NCBI GenBank assembly: GCA_018389105.1
Contig: JACATO010000092.1
Location: 124,001 to 188,000, forward strand
Origin: Nautilus pompilius
Lineage: Eukaryota; Mollusca; Cephalopoda; Nautilida; Nautilidae
Direction of reading: 5' to 3'
DNA: 64,000 nucleotides
Below the pieces are notes generated by a model. That model saw only the letters and a program-made list of their open reading frames with translations. It had not been told where the DNA came from and ran no database searches. The first letter of the stretch is position 1; each line of letters opens with the position of its first letter. The position numbers were made by a program, and so were the translations under genes. Positions 47,181-58,373 of this stretch are shown piece after piece.

Positions 47181-48369
47181 AGCAACAAGAGAATCATTGT
47201 ATGCTATAATCAGCTTGGCGGTGAGGTTTTTTTGTGTTTTTATTTTTTTAAAACTCAATTTCTATGAGATGCAGAGAAACAAAGTATTTTTTCAGTTTTA
47301 AAAAAGCAGAATGAATATTTAAATTAAAGTATACCATTAACCAATGTGCACTTTACTTTCTACAGGATAACAGAATTTACTAGATAATTCTTAAAATTAA
47401 AACTGGTGGAAGAATTTTGTTCACTTTTTATTGATATGCATTAAAAAACAAAATCTGTAGAAAATAACCTGGAAGATGGCTTATTTGTTCCCTTGGTTCT
47501 AACAAGTACCGTTGTGAGCACGCAGTCTACTAACTACTCCATCTTCGTTATGCTGGTTGTCTTTAAATTTTGATGTTTTTGAGAGAAAAAAAAATGATAA
47601 ATTGGTTTAGGTGAAGAAATTGGCAAATATGCGAAATCAAGATTGAATGAACACCCTGGCAACCAGTATTTTGTAACCATAAATATTTGAACTGTTCAAA
47701 AACGCCAGGGACAGCCGGTCCACTTAATATCTGAAATCAAAAGTCTTTAAAACAACAAAGCAGAATTATATACATTCACTTGCTCATCATGTACACACAA
47801 TGCCAACAATTCTAATGAAAATAAACACATATTCAAATAAAGAATGAAATATTAATAGTTAAAAGTGCATAAGCAAGTGTTATCATGATTTTAAGTGAAA
47901 AGTAATCTCTAAATGTCTGCTACAGAACTTTCTTCTCTCTGATAGTTAGAATTTTTTAATTTATTTAGAAGCTATACAAAATCATCTTAGTATATTTAAT
48001 TAAATGTACAATTAAAATTTGTTTTACAACTTCATTTATATTCTTTAAAAAACTTACCAAAATCATAAAAAGGCATTTAGCCATGATTACTGAATAAAAA
48101 GCCTCACTGTCTGCCTTGTCTTGACTGCCATCTGAGTCATGTTTTTAAGTGGTTTCTGCTTTGTTCTCTTGGAGGAACTTTTGTTTCCAAATGTTTTTTT
48201 TTAAGGGTGCAAATCTATTTGTTTCCCCATTTGTTGTTGTTGTTAAGGTTTTTTTTTTTTTTTTTCATATCAGAGAATCTAAATAGCTTGTACAACGATA
48301 CCCCATTCGAAGATTTACTGGATGATCTGTTTTTTTTGCAAGTAACTACACTGTGACCAGACTTTACCT

Positions 48370-48525
48370 TTTGGGTGGCCAACGACCCAGTGTTTGGACT
48401 CGATCCTTGGTCGAGGTTGGCCTGATTTGGCGTACCTCCCTGGCATGGCGGCGGCGGCTTATTCTCCTCCAACACCCGGATTTTCTCTGATTTCCTTTCA
48501 AATTCACAAAAGAAGAGTGCTGAGC
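48370..48525 (+). repeat. SINE copy, tRNA-derived family, close to the Meis exon
   Basis: A B-box-like TGTTTGGACTCGATCC and the head-body junction TTTGGCGTACCTCCCTGGCA are well kept, the latter nearly identical to the copy at 59340 (TTTGGTGTATCTCCCTGACA). After CATGG a short GGC-rich insertion interrupts the body; the tail is degraded to AAAAGAAGAGTGCTGAGC. It ends about 145 bp before the 3' splice site, so it sits in the part of the intron that normally holds the branch point and splicing enhancers. Confidence 0.7.
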
Positions 48526-48639
48526 TCTTTATGGTGCAGGGTAGTAGGTGCTTTCTCTTGAACAATTGTGGCACTGTTCTCTCACCAGGTTGAGTATATA
48601 TGACACACAGCATACTAGGCTTTTTTTTTTTAAGCATTT

Positions 48640-48668
48640 TATTAATGTACCTATTCATTTATTTACAG
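48640..48668 (+). promoter_or_regulatory. 3' splice site of the homeobox exon
   Basis: The sequence ATTCATTTATTTACAG ends with AG at 48667-48668. A T-rich tract and a possible branch point (TTATTAATG near 48640) precede it. Using this AG gives the Gly-Asp-Gly-Leu-Asp start expected at this exon boundary in Meis genes. Confidence 0.88.
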
Positions 48669-48817
48669 GGGATGGTTTGGATAACAGTATTGGGTCAGGA
48701 GAAGGAACGGCAGACGAAGAAGCAGAAGACAGGAATCCAAAACGGCAGAAGAAACGAGGCATATTTCCTAAAGTAGCGACTAATATCATGCGAGCATGGT
48801 TATTCCAGCATTTAACA
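48669..48817 (+). CDS. Meis: Meis/Homothorax TALE homeobox protein, internal exon (linker plus N-terminal part of homeodomain)
   Basis: The exon is 149 bp: two bases of a split codon plus 49 codons. The peptide, counting the split Gly as 1, opens with [14 protein letters not shown]. An acidic then basic stretch ([13 protein letters not shown], 15-27) follows, then [20 protein letters not shown] and HLT at the end. [22 protein letters not shown] is the N-terminal arm and first helix of the Meis/Hth homeodomain. Prep/PKNOX proteins differ here (KHATNVMRSWLFQHI). Meis proteins are nuclear transcription factors that bind TGACAG-type sites with PBC/Exd and Hox partners and bring PBC into the nucleus. 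The TALE Pro-Tyr-Pro insertion, helices 2 and 3 and the DNA-contacting WFINARR must lie in later exons outside this window. Intron phases are 1 before and 0 after, as in known Meis genes. Start and stop codons are absent, as expected of an internal exon. Confidence 0.97.
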
Positions 48818-48823
48818 GTAAGT
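48815..48823 (+). promoter_or_regulatory. 5' splice site of the homeobox exon
   Basis: ACA|GTAAGT: the donor matches the consensus from +1 to +6. It cuts directly after His-Leu-Thr, the conserved exon junction inside the Meis homeodomain just before HPYP. Confidence 0.93.
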
Positions 48824-51190
48824 TCCCCAACAAAAATCACTTCTCTGCTCTCAGATGCAGTAAACTGATGGTATTAACTATTTTAAAAAAATTCTTTTCC
48901 CAAAATACATCCAATGTTCTTTGTTTCTTTCAAAATTTGTACCAGTAATTTAAAATCTTTCCTGGTGTTCCAACAATATTAATTTTAACAATCAGAGATA
49001 AATAAGACTGAGTTCAGGATCTTCTCCAAAAGAAAGAGAAAGAGATAGCCGCTTACTAGGTTTACATGACCAGATTTTTACTTTGACAGTTTCCATAATA
49101 TGGCAACAATGGTATCCATACATTACATATTTTACTAGGAAAACAGCTGGGCAGGGTTAGTAAAAAAAAAGAGAGATTAATTCCTAAAAAGAGAAAAAGA
49201 CAACTGTAAATGTTTCCTCTTTTTTTCTTTTTCTATTTTCAGCAGATTTAAAAAAAATTTTAGGAAATAAAACTCTTTTTCACTAATTCTGAATCTCCTA
49301 GTAGTCTAAACATTTCTAAAAATTATTATTATTAAAGGATATATATATATATATGTGGTCTTGGCCAATGCGCAGTCAGAAAAAAAGATATCATGCATGC
49401 TATTTAACTTTGTAATCATTGGAAGACATGATGAAACTATAATAAGAAGCATGTTGGGGATTTCTCTTAAAAATGTAGTTTAATAAGATTCGTTTAATGT
49501 ATAGATCTAATCTAGAGCATGTATAACTAGTCATAAGCAAAACATTAGGTAAACCTTTGCAATTTATTGAAACTGCAGATACTAGGTTTTATTATTACAT
49601 ACCCAAGCATTGGAGTATACAAACTATACATTGATCTATCCATCAGATTGATTGCATAACCTGTTTGGTGGGTTAGACAAGTTATCTTCTCCTAAACACA
49701 GGTCACTTAAAACTACTTGATAAAATTTTTAATGCTGGTGTTGTATAGAAACATCGCAGATCTATTACTCTTGGTGAATGACCGTAGCAACAATGTGGGC
49801 AATTCTGTTTCTTTTCAGCGATTTAACAAGCAAGCAAATAAAGTCTGAGCTATGCTCGTGGATTCTCCACTAACAGATTATCTTGGTGGCAATTTTGCAC
49901 GGCTGACAAGCCCAGTCTTCCAACCCCTGTGAGTTTTAAGGCTTTCTAAGTAAGGTCTGTCACAGTCATGGGCCTTGTATTGAGTATTTCGAATAGCCGC
50001 CATTCACAGCGAGTGTGTGGAGCTAATTGAGTGTGCATGTGTGCAAGTGATCACCAGGGTTTTGCATTACTCCAAGTTTTGCATCAGAATAGCAGTGCAT
50101 GAGCCATTTCTGATTTATGTGCGGTCCACAAAACAATACTAGTGGAACACCTTGGAAGAAGTCATGTCGCAGAGAATTGATTCCTCGTACTTCTTTTCTT
50201 TCCTTTGCCTTTTCTTATTAACATCTTCATTTGTGTTCCTAAACGCAAGCTAATTAGTGGCTACCGCTCAAATCATTTCTGAACTTCTGTCCGTTAGCTC
50301 AAAAATTTCAGTTTTTTTTTTTTTTCATTTCCAACTCAGCCATGCCTGAAGAATTATCTTCTTCTCACTCTCCCTCCATCTCTCATCCCCCCTCCTTCTC
50401 CCCCCCCCATTTTTTTTTTCCAATTTCAGCCAGCCTATCTTAATTTTCCAGCAAAACTTTATTAGAAAATCCGTTTTGTCGAAACTTTTTCTTTAGCAGC
50501 CTAATGAGGAAGAAAACAAAAATAAAAGAAGAAATATTCAGTTTGTACCATTTCCCAGTTGTGTTTGAAATGATGAAAAGAATTTATCATATTTATTGGT
50601 TCATTTCTGTCAGCTGCTCACGGATGAGTTGATGCTGCAGAGTAACCTAAGACTGATCGTATTTGATTTTAAAATGTTATAGCTTTGTGACTGTCCTGAA
50701 AAAATACATCTTCATCAGCATTTAAGGCCTCTAAATATGCCTATCCATATCTTTTCCTTAGCAGTTTTATCTCATGGTGATTATTGACAGAAATTTAGAC
50801 TAATAATTTAAACCTTCCTTTCATTTTTTTAAAAATTCAGATTCTAACCCTTTTTGTTTGTTTGTTTGTTATGCAGACCCTACAGGTAATTGTGACTATT
50901 TGATTGTATCTCTTCTTGAATTTCAAAGATTTGTTTTATTTCATTTCTTTAATTTCATTAAAATTTATTTGTGGCATTTTCTGATTTGGAACACTTACAG
51001 TATCTGTGTGAAATTTGGAACGTGGTTCTGCCAGCCTATAATCTAGAAAAGTTTCCCCTCGAGGCAATACTGTGAAAACTCAGCTCAGGATTGCCTACAA
51101 GTAGAAGTTAGTAAAATGGCTGCCAATCTTTGAAAGCAGATCCAAGGCTAGTTCTTTTGCCGTTTTGCTTTATCTGGCCAAGTTTCTCAT

Positions 51191-51192
<2 letters not shown>

Positions 51193-51227
<35 letters not shown>
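51193..51227 (+). repeat. Poly-T run (35)
   Basis: Thirty-five consecutive T, the longest homopolymer in the window. It could be the reversed A tail of a minus-strand retroposed copy, but the adjoining sequence (GGTGGAGGTTAATTTC) is not recognised. It could also be replication slippage, or inflated by assembly. Confidence 0.9.
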
Positions 51228-51228
<1 letters not shown>

Positions 51229-52540
51229 GTGGAGGTTAATTTCTGTATTTTCCTCCTTTGGCCATGTTGACTGGTTTCATAACTAAATATTTTGATAATT
51301 GGTGCTGATCAAAACCTAATCATAAGTATTTCTAGTATTGCACTGTGGGAAGGCTTACTAAATTATTGGAAGAGAAAAACCAGATTCAGATTGTAAATGC
51401 AGGAAGAAAGAAATAAATGAGCTTTTCACCATTTGCTTTTTATTTAATTTGTTTCCATACACAGGAGGAAAGATTTGCTGTTATGGTCAGCATATGCAAA
51501 TGCTGGAATTTTTTTCTAGTTACCAGTTTCACATGTGACAATGTATCTGTAGATTTAAAATATTGATGTATTAAAACCATCACGCCTCACAAGGCAGAGG
51601 AATGGCAGCATTTGTTAGCAATAACCTGGACACTATGCATCTTTATCAAATATATCTACAGCTGCGGACTGATGCTTGAGAAAGAAACCCAGACAAGCAA
51701 GCAAACAAACGAATCTGAAGAAAACAGTATCTTGAGGTGTTCATTTGCATTTTTCTACTACGTTCAAATGAAATGAACGGCTGAAATGAGTTAGCATTAC
51801 CACAATGGCGTCCGGCAGGGTTTTAGTTTGGATGCCTTTCCATAAAACATTGTTTCTTTTACTTCCACTTGACATTCAAGTTTTTGAAATTGGTGTATTA
51901 AGTTTAAATAGTTTTGGATTTAATGTCAGAATTTATTTGTTTTTCTTTAAATGCTTGGTGCAATTCATGGGGAATGAAAAATAGACAGAGTTAGAAAAAA
52001 TAATTGAAAAGTCAGTAAAGATCTACAGCTTTTGTCATTAATTTATGCATGAAAATGATATTTAAATAGTTTATTTATAGCAATGACAAAAAAAAAAGAG
52101 TTCTCAGATAACTTTGCTACATTTAATCTGAATATAATATCCTTTATTAGGAGTGGTATGCTATGAATTATTGGCAGTAGAATACCTTCTACATCAGTGA
52201 GAAGAGAAGTTTGTGGAATTTCTTCAGCATCAAATATTTAATATCCAGTTTAATAAAAAAAAAAAAAAAAAAGGGACAGTGAATTTACAAGAATCTCAAA
52301 ATTTAATGTAATTCCTTTGTTCTCTTTTGAACAGTGGACCCACTGTTGTTGTTGTTTTTTTTTTCTTTCATAAAAACACGATTTCATTATTCCCAACCAT
52401 ACCATATGATTCAGGCAAATAACACAGAGACTAAATCCTAATTAACCTATAAATAAATTTATAATTTATAAAAATTGATTTATACCTATTTTTCCTAAAC
52501 AATAGGTTTTGTCAAAATCTTTCAGGAAAATAGTTTTTTT

Positions 52541-52571
52541 TGTGTGTGTGTGTGTGTGGTGTGTGTGTGTT
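52541..52571 (+). repeat. (TG)n microsatellite, one interruption
   Basis: TG repeat with a GG interruption in the middle, followed by TTCTTC. Confidence 0.88.
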
Positions 52572-53084
52572 TCTTCTAATGATGAAAAGAAAAAAAGTTT
52601 GTAAATTATTTTGTAATGTTTCCTCCTTCAATACCTTTTCTTTAGATTATGATTATTATCAATTGATTATTATTAATTCATGAATGGCAGGAAATTATTC
52701 TTTTTTGTTGTTGTTGATAAATTGCTCTTCAGTTTATACTATGAGATCTTAAACTGTATGCAATGTTCAGCTGCTACAGAATCAATGGCTGGTATTCTGT
52801 GAAAACCTTTTTGATTTGGTAATATGCGGAACTTTGGAAATATCTTTGCATTAGATGGAATAGCAAGATTTTTATAAAGAGAATTCATTGTGTGTAGAAG
52901 AGGGGTGATAAACTGGTATACAGGGATTTGTGTGATGATCTCTGTACTAACTGGCTGACCTTAGTACTAGCAGACAGCTGCCTACTACAGTGCTCGTACG
53001 AACGATGACTTATGGAAAATTGAATTGTTTGTTGAGAAACAAACATCATCAAGCTGATCATATGGATTTTGCAAAATGATGTTA

Positions 53085-53151
53085 TGGACATCCAAATGAA
53101 ACCTGGCCGAAAATAGTATTGCTGTAATTGCATCTGGCCAGGTTTCCGTTT
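53085..53151. repeat. Foldback repeat family, copy 4 (best hairpin)
   Basis: GAAACCTGGCC (53098-53108) pairs perfectly with GGCCAGGTTTC (53136-53146). Outer parts GGACATCCAAAT and CGTTTAA pair less well. The loop core AAAATAGTATTGCTGTAATT resembles the cores at 5273, 27382 and 33601. It is short, has no coding capacity, and could be a miniature inverted-repeat element. Confidence 0.65.
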
Positions 53152-55170
53152 AACAACCTCAGCATCTTTTTACTAGATTTCATTAAAATTATGTGTACAA
53201 GAGTTCCTCTGAGTAAACTGGATCCCATTCATTACTGTTCATTTGCAAGTAAAAAATCTAGTTATGTATATCTTAAAGCCAGTAAAAATGTAATTAATTT
53301 TAGAGGTGTGCATACAAAAATCAGTATTTAATAATGTCAATCAGCATACTTTACTGGCTTTATAGCACCTGATGAGAAAAGCTTTAGTTTCTTTTTTTTT
53401 TAGAAAGCTTTTTACATCGGTTTAGTAAGGCTTTCTTTATTAATAACTTGGAGATTGCTAGAGTTTCCACTCTTCTGGTTCTCAAATACCGTGCTTATAT
53501 ATTTTCAACAGAGATCCCAATCTCTCATATCTTTTGATCCACATAGTAATTAACAATAACAGTGTGCACAAGTGTAAACTATTCCTATACTTACCACTAT
53601 GCATCTTGGATTATTTACCCATTTATTTTTATTATGCTATAGTTCCAAATATGATAAAAGTGTTGAAGACTGACTGAATTGAGGGCCCTTCACCTTAATT
53701 CAGAAGACCTATTTTGGAATGGATAAAAACTTGGGATCTTAGATTAATTTTTCTTTGTTTGTGTGCTCAAATATAATAGTAAATAATAGTAAAATTAATA
53801 GATGTCAGTATGCGGGATTTCTTATTTCATCTTAATTCTGCCCCAGATTCTCTCATCCTCAGTGTATCTTCAGCAACTGATCTGCATCCACTAGGAAGAC
53901 TACACCTTCTGAAGCAGAACAATGGGCACATGTCAACACAGGATGTGCTTGTCATGTGGAAAGGTGAAAGGATCAGTGTGTATTATAATGACTTTCCCAT
54001 TAGGTATAGACTGTTGATGTATGAGGGACCATTATAAGACAAACGGGGAGATTGATGTCAATGTGTCTCAAGCTTTGCATCACTAGGTGACACAGGCTAT
54101 GTGCACTTTTTCTGATGGTATTTCTAACTTAATTTTAAATTTGAATTTTCAAATAAATGTTTTTTTTTTTAATCTTAAATGTTTTATATATAGTTAATTT
54201 TTTATGACAAGGTTAAATTTTTAAAATTAATTACAATACTGAACAATTTTTACAAAGCTAGATCAGTATTGAAGATAGCAACCCAGCCCTGCTTTTGCCT
54301 TCTCTCTACTTATTAGTTTTTGTATTTTGTAATTAAAGGGCAAGTTTGTTGTCTGTTGTTTTTCTTTCAGATAGATAAAAGCAGATAGTTTTCATTCAGA
54401 GATTAAATGTAAATGACTGGCCCTTTATGCAGAATGTTTATTCAGATTAAACTGTATAAATATATTTTTGAAATTTTAAGGTTTTCCATAAAATCAGGAT
54501 TTTTATATATAAATTACATTCATATTTTTTTTTTAAAAAAAGCAACAAAAACTAAGGGTGCACATGTTGGTTGTGACCCATTCCTTAAAATAAACTATGC
54601 TTAGTAAAAGAATGCATGAATAAGTATCAGGACATACCTTAAAAATAGATAGACAAAGGTTATTTTTTGTCTTTTTTAAAATACTGAACAATATTCATCA
54701 TTGCTATAAATAATAGTATTAGTGTTTGTTTATTCTGTGTTGCTATTCTGATGCCGTAGTTTCTGTATGTAATCATTGTCTTTTAAGTTCTTCTTTCTGT
54801 GGGTCCTTAGATGTTTTACTATGTGACCCTTACATGGCAGTTCAATAGTAAATTCATGTGCGACACGTAAGTCTCCATTTAAAACAGTTTTGTTGGCTTT
54901 ATGCCCCTTTTTTGTCAAATTTGCCGCGCACCCCCCCCCACCCATGGGTGTGGTTACCATCTTAATTTTATTTTACATTCACTTTCATTATTAAAGATAA
55001 GAAATTTTAAAATTCATCACCGGTGATACAAACAAAAAAAACTTGGAGATGATGATGATGAAAAGTGATGTCGAGTACAAAAATCCCTCACCCACAAAAA
55101 AAAGAGTTAAGTGTTAAAGATACACAACAATTAGTATCATTGTTTAAAATATAAATGAATAACATTTTCA

Positions 55171-55246
55171 GGTGGCATGGTAGTCTAGTGGTTAGCCTTA
55201 ACTGACCAATATGGGAAAATGAGAAAAGTTCAGTTTGGAAACCTTG
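55171..55246 (+). repeat. tRNA-like SINE head (pol III A and B boxes)
   Basis: GGTGGCATGGTAGTCTAGTG then GTTAG is a clear tRNA 5' half with an A box. About 40 bases on, AGTTCAGTTTGGAAACC is a decayed B box and acceptor side. The anticodon arm does not pair and the T arm is broken, so it is not a working tRNA. The head differs from that of the main SINE family and may belong to a second family or to a retroposed tRNA. Confidence 0.5.
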
Positions 55247-55919
55247 CGTAGGTTTTTTTCCATGTATGAAATTGAAGGAATCTTTTTTGCCAGTCAGTGG
55301 CTCTGCGGGTATGTTGGAGGTGGGGTGGAGAACTTTGTTGTGTATTCCAGATGGTCCCTTTCTCTGTGGCTTTATGGGCTGTTTTTATTTTTTTTAAAGC
55401 AAATTCTTATTTTGGAATGCTCAAACCTTCTGAGTGCATGCATTTCTTTTCTCATATAATATTAAACTCTAATTTCAAGTTTAAGTACCTGATAAGTAAG
55501 AAAAATAATGAAGAAACAAAGTTATGAAACTATGGCATCCATAAAGAATGTCAGATGTTTGACCTGTACGTAAACAGAATTCTGTATTAAAGTGTAAAAT
55601 GCAAGACAAATGTAGAACTTTACTTCTGTGAGTTCAAGGCTTGAGACTCATCTCAGGAAGTATTCTCAACTCATTGAGCTTGGAACTTAGAATTATGTGC
55701 AAAAAGCTAGTTAGAATTTCTGGACAGGGCTGATAGGGTTGAAAGGAAACTTCTGATGTAGAATTACAGGATGTAAGAATGGTCTCATTCATAACATTAA
55801 CAAAACTAAAGAAAATTGGTGATGAGACAATAAAAGTGCCGATATAGATACCACATTTCATTATTTTTTTTTTATTGCTAATGAAATGGCAAAAAAAAAA
55901 AAGAGAAAGATCCAGGAAG

Positions 55920-56290
55920 TACGAGTTTGGAGATAGAGAAGGAACTCTGCGCTATCTTGTCAGCGTTACTTGCTTTATGTCAGCGCAGATCTATGGCAAT
56001 ATTACCTGTCAAGTTAGCTTCCCTTGCTGTCGGTGAATACTGATCCTCCGCCAGTCAGTTTCTTGCCCACCGCTACGTGCGCTGTCAGCCTACCTGTCAT
56101 TCCATTCTCCCGCTAGCTGGCAGCCATAGTCCGTTCTGCGCAGTTCTAATACCACTCTCACAAACACCATGATAACATGGATTACCCGTCTCTGAGTCAT
56201 GGCCGTTACTGGTTGATGGAAGCATAAACTGTAGCAGTGTTTGTGAATGAAAAACTAAATCCCGCAAAATATGACTGCGTTTCATGGGAG
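55920..56290. promoter_or_regulatory. GC-raised island with a same-strand cluster of TGTCA sites
   Basis: Five TGTCA pentamers, all on the plus strand, start at 55958, 55978, 56007, 56083 and 56095. Two of them sit in ACCTGTCA, the reverse of TGACAGGT, the octamer bound by TGIF and Meis/Prep proteins. The island is the most GC-rich part of the downstream intron. It has only a 62-codon minus-strand open frame without recognisable motifs. An enhancer bound by TALE factors, perhaps by the product of this gene, is the leading idea but is unproven. Confidence 0.35.
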
Positions 56291-58245
56291 CTTGCTCCTA
56301 TTGCTATGCCAACCACGCTGACCTGGGAAGGCTTTTATCTTGGAATTTTGAAAGTTGTGGGATTATCATACAAGGTGTTGACGTGTGCTTTATGAATTTT
56401 GATAGTGTGGGCTGTGTCAGGGGAAGCAGACATGAGATGGTGCAATATTGTACATAATTAGTTCTTATCTATTCTTGCATACAAAGTTGAACAAAGAACT
56501 GACACATAAATGGCTTTATACAAATTAGAGCTTTAGTATAAAACCCACCAATTAGAAATTTCCAAAAATGAAAGGTCCCGGTGAAGCCGTTTTTCGAAGA
56601 TGTTATTAGTGTGTGTGTGCAAGCCACCTTGTTGCCATCGTCGTTGTCTGAATCACAGCCCTGTATTAACGACTGACGACAGGTAATGAGAAATTTGTGT
56701 TTGAATGACAGTCTTAATACTACAGATGGTGTCTGTTAGTTTTGAGGCTCTCTGAAGATTTTCTGGCTGGATCAAAGGATTTATCAAAACCTCTTTTGTG
56801 ACGTTAGGTGAAATGGGGAAGAGCCAGTCTCTCTGAATGTTAGGTTCTCTTGGCGCTCGCTGCTTTGGTGAGTTGACGTTATAGCATTTTTATTACAATT
56901 TTAATTTCTATTTGATGAACTAAGTGCCAGTTTTCGTTAAAATGCGTGGACCTCCCTGGATGAAAACAGATGAGGCTGCCAGTGGATCTGAATCAAGAAC
57001 CGACAGAAGTTAGCCATTTCAAGTAACAAAAAAGAAACAGTGGCACAAATTAGAGATTAGCATCTTCTCTCATGCCAGGCAAAATTTCTTGAAATTGAAT
57101 TCTTTTACAAGTAGTTTCTTTTATTAGCATGAATGCAACTGATATTAAAGTCTACATATTTGATTATATAAAAGTACAGTACATGTCCAGCAATAATCAA
57201 TAAGAGGGAGTGATTAAGCATTTAAAAACTAATGGAAATTAAAAGTAGCATGGAGAAAAGATTGGAAACAAGCTGAGGAATGGCTGCATGCCTTCTATAG
57301 CTCTCAGGAAAGTTTCTGCTGCATCTAAAAATTATTTATATATTGCAATGTGAAACACGGTGCAGTAACATAATTCATACATTGGCTTAGCATATTAACT
57401 AAGGTGGATAATAAAAAGTATTAATATAATCAGTTAATGAGTCAGGAAAATATACATAAGATTGACAATTTAAGATATTTTTTTTCTTTTAATTATGAAT
57501 AATGAAGTTGTTCTTTTATTACTTTTTTATTACTGGTATTAACTGTGTTTTGTTATCCCAAGGTAATGAAATGCAAACTACCTTCTTTACAGCACTGTTT
57601 CCCTTTAACTTTCAGCTGTTGAAGTAGCTAATGGGAGCTAACCATATGTTATTATTTTATTTAAAATTTGTATTTAGAACTGTCAGCTTTATGCAGAATG
57701 TTGTAAATAATTTATGGGAAATCTTATATGTTTTTCCATAAATTATGTACGTATTATATTTTAATTTAATGGGATGTACTGGAAAATTTTCAACACTATA
57801 TTCTGGCTTTTCCTTAGTAGCAGTATTAAAATTGTTTACATAATGAACATTTTTTTCTGACTTATTATCAGATAAGACAATCAGAGTTGCACTTCTTCCA
57901 TTATAAATTAATTATCAGAATGTACTATTCAAATGCAGTGAAATTACGTTAGCAAAATGTCCTTCAGTAACAGAACAGAGATTATTTGTTATTTTTCTTT
58001 TCTTTTTTTTTTTTTAAAATGGTTTTATTTATTAAATTATGGATTATATTTTAGACATTTGAATTTTTATTGAATTGTTTCTTTTACGTGCTTAAACTTA
58101 TGATACAACATTGGTTTGAAACATCATTACATGCACTATTTGTAGACAGTAGTGTAAATCTCATGGTGGCTAGGTGTTATTATGACTACTAAACTGTTAT
58201 ATGGGATGGTTCAGTGGTGGACTTATGGACCATTATAGTTGAGAG

Positions 58246-58373
58246 CCTCTTCGTTTACTTCTCTATAATGCCACATTCTGTTCTCTTCCCTCTTCGTTTA
58301 CTTCTCTATAATGCCACATTCTGTTCTCTTCCCTCTTCGTTTACCTCTATAATGCCACATTCTGTTCTCTTCC
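58246..58373 (+). repeat. Minisatellite, 43-bp unit x3
   Basis: Units begin at 58246, 58289 and 58332, each CCTCTTCGTTTAC...TATAATGCCACATTCTGTTC with 43-base spacing. Units one and two are essentially identical. The third lacks two bases (TTTACCTCTATAATG). The near identity points to a recent duplication. Confidence 0.95.

Larger units (their letters stand above)
1..48668 (+). other. Long intron (3' part) upstream of the Meis/hth homeobox exon
   Basis: No exon of the Meis family was recognised before the one ending this stretch. I looked for the Meis domain (KCELATCTPRE-like, GKMPIDLVID-like) and found nothing. The stretch is AT-rich, with stops in all frames and dense short homopolymers. 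The intron ends in phase 1: the following exon supplies two bases of a split Gly codon. It holds the three transposon relics, most of the SINE copies and most of the GC-raised islands listed separately. Between those entries (1-3000, 3200-5250, 5350-6690, 7200-8650, 8800-10560, 11250-14800, 15500-17100, 20150-21200, 21300-27380, 28050-30640, 31000-32450, 33700-36270, 36450-38270, 38700-42530, 42650-45240, 45350-46300 and 47200-48370) I see only ordinary AT-rich intronic sequence. Extending as one intron across the whole span is inference; an unrelated nested gene or missed small exon is possible. Confidence 0.75.

Noticed and set aside
48215-48658. 147-codon open frame on the minus strand next to the Meis exon
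   Set aside because: It runs antisense through the SINE copy and T-rich tracts (poly-Lys and poly-Asn ends) and has no recognisable domain.
48548-48868. 106-codon plus-strand frame treated as one coding unit
   Set aside because: Only 48669-48817 is exon; the codons before it are intron and 3' splice site, and those after it are past a consensus donor.
49800-49850. TTTCTTTTCAG|CGATTTAAC as the acceptor of the next homeobox exon
   Set aside because: The downstream frame does not encode the TALE Pro-Tyr-Pro loop or WFINARR.
53810-54037. 75-codon open frame in a slightly GC-raised stretch
   Set aside because: No splice-bounded exon, no known motif and length within chance expectation.
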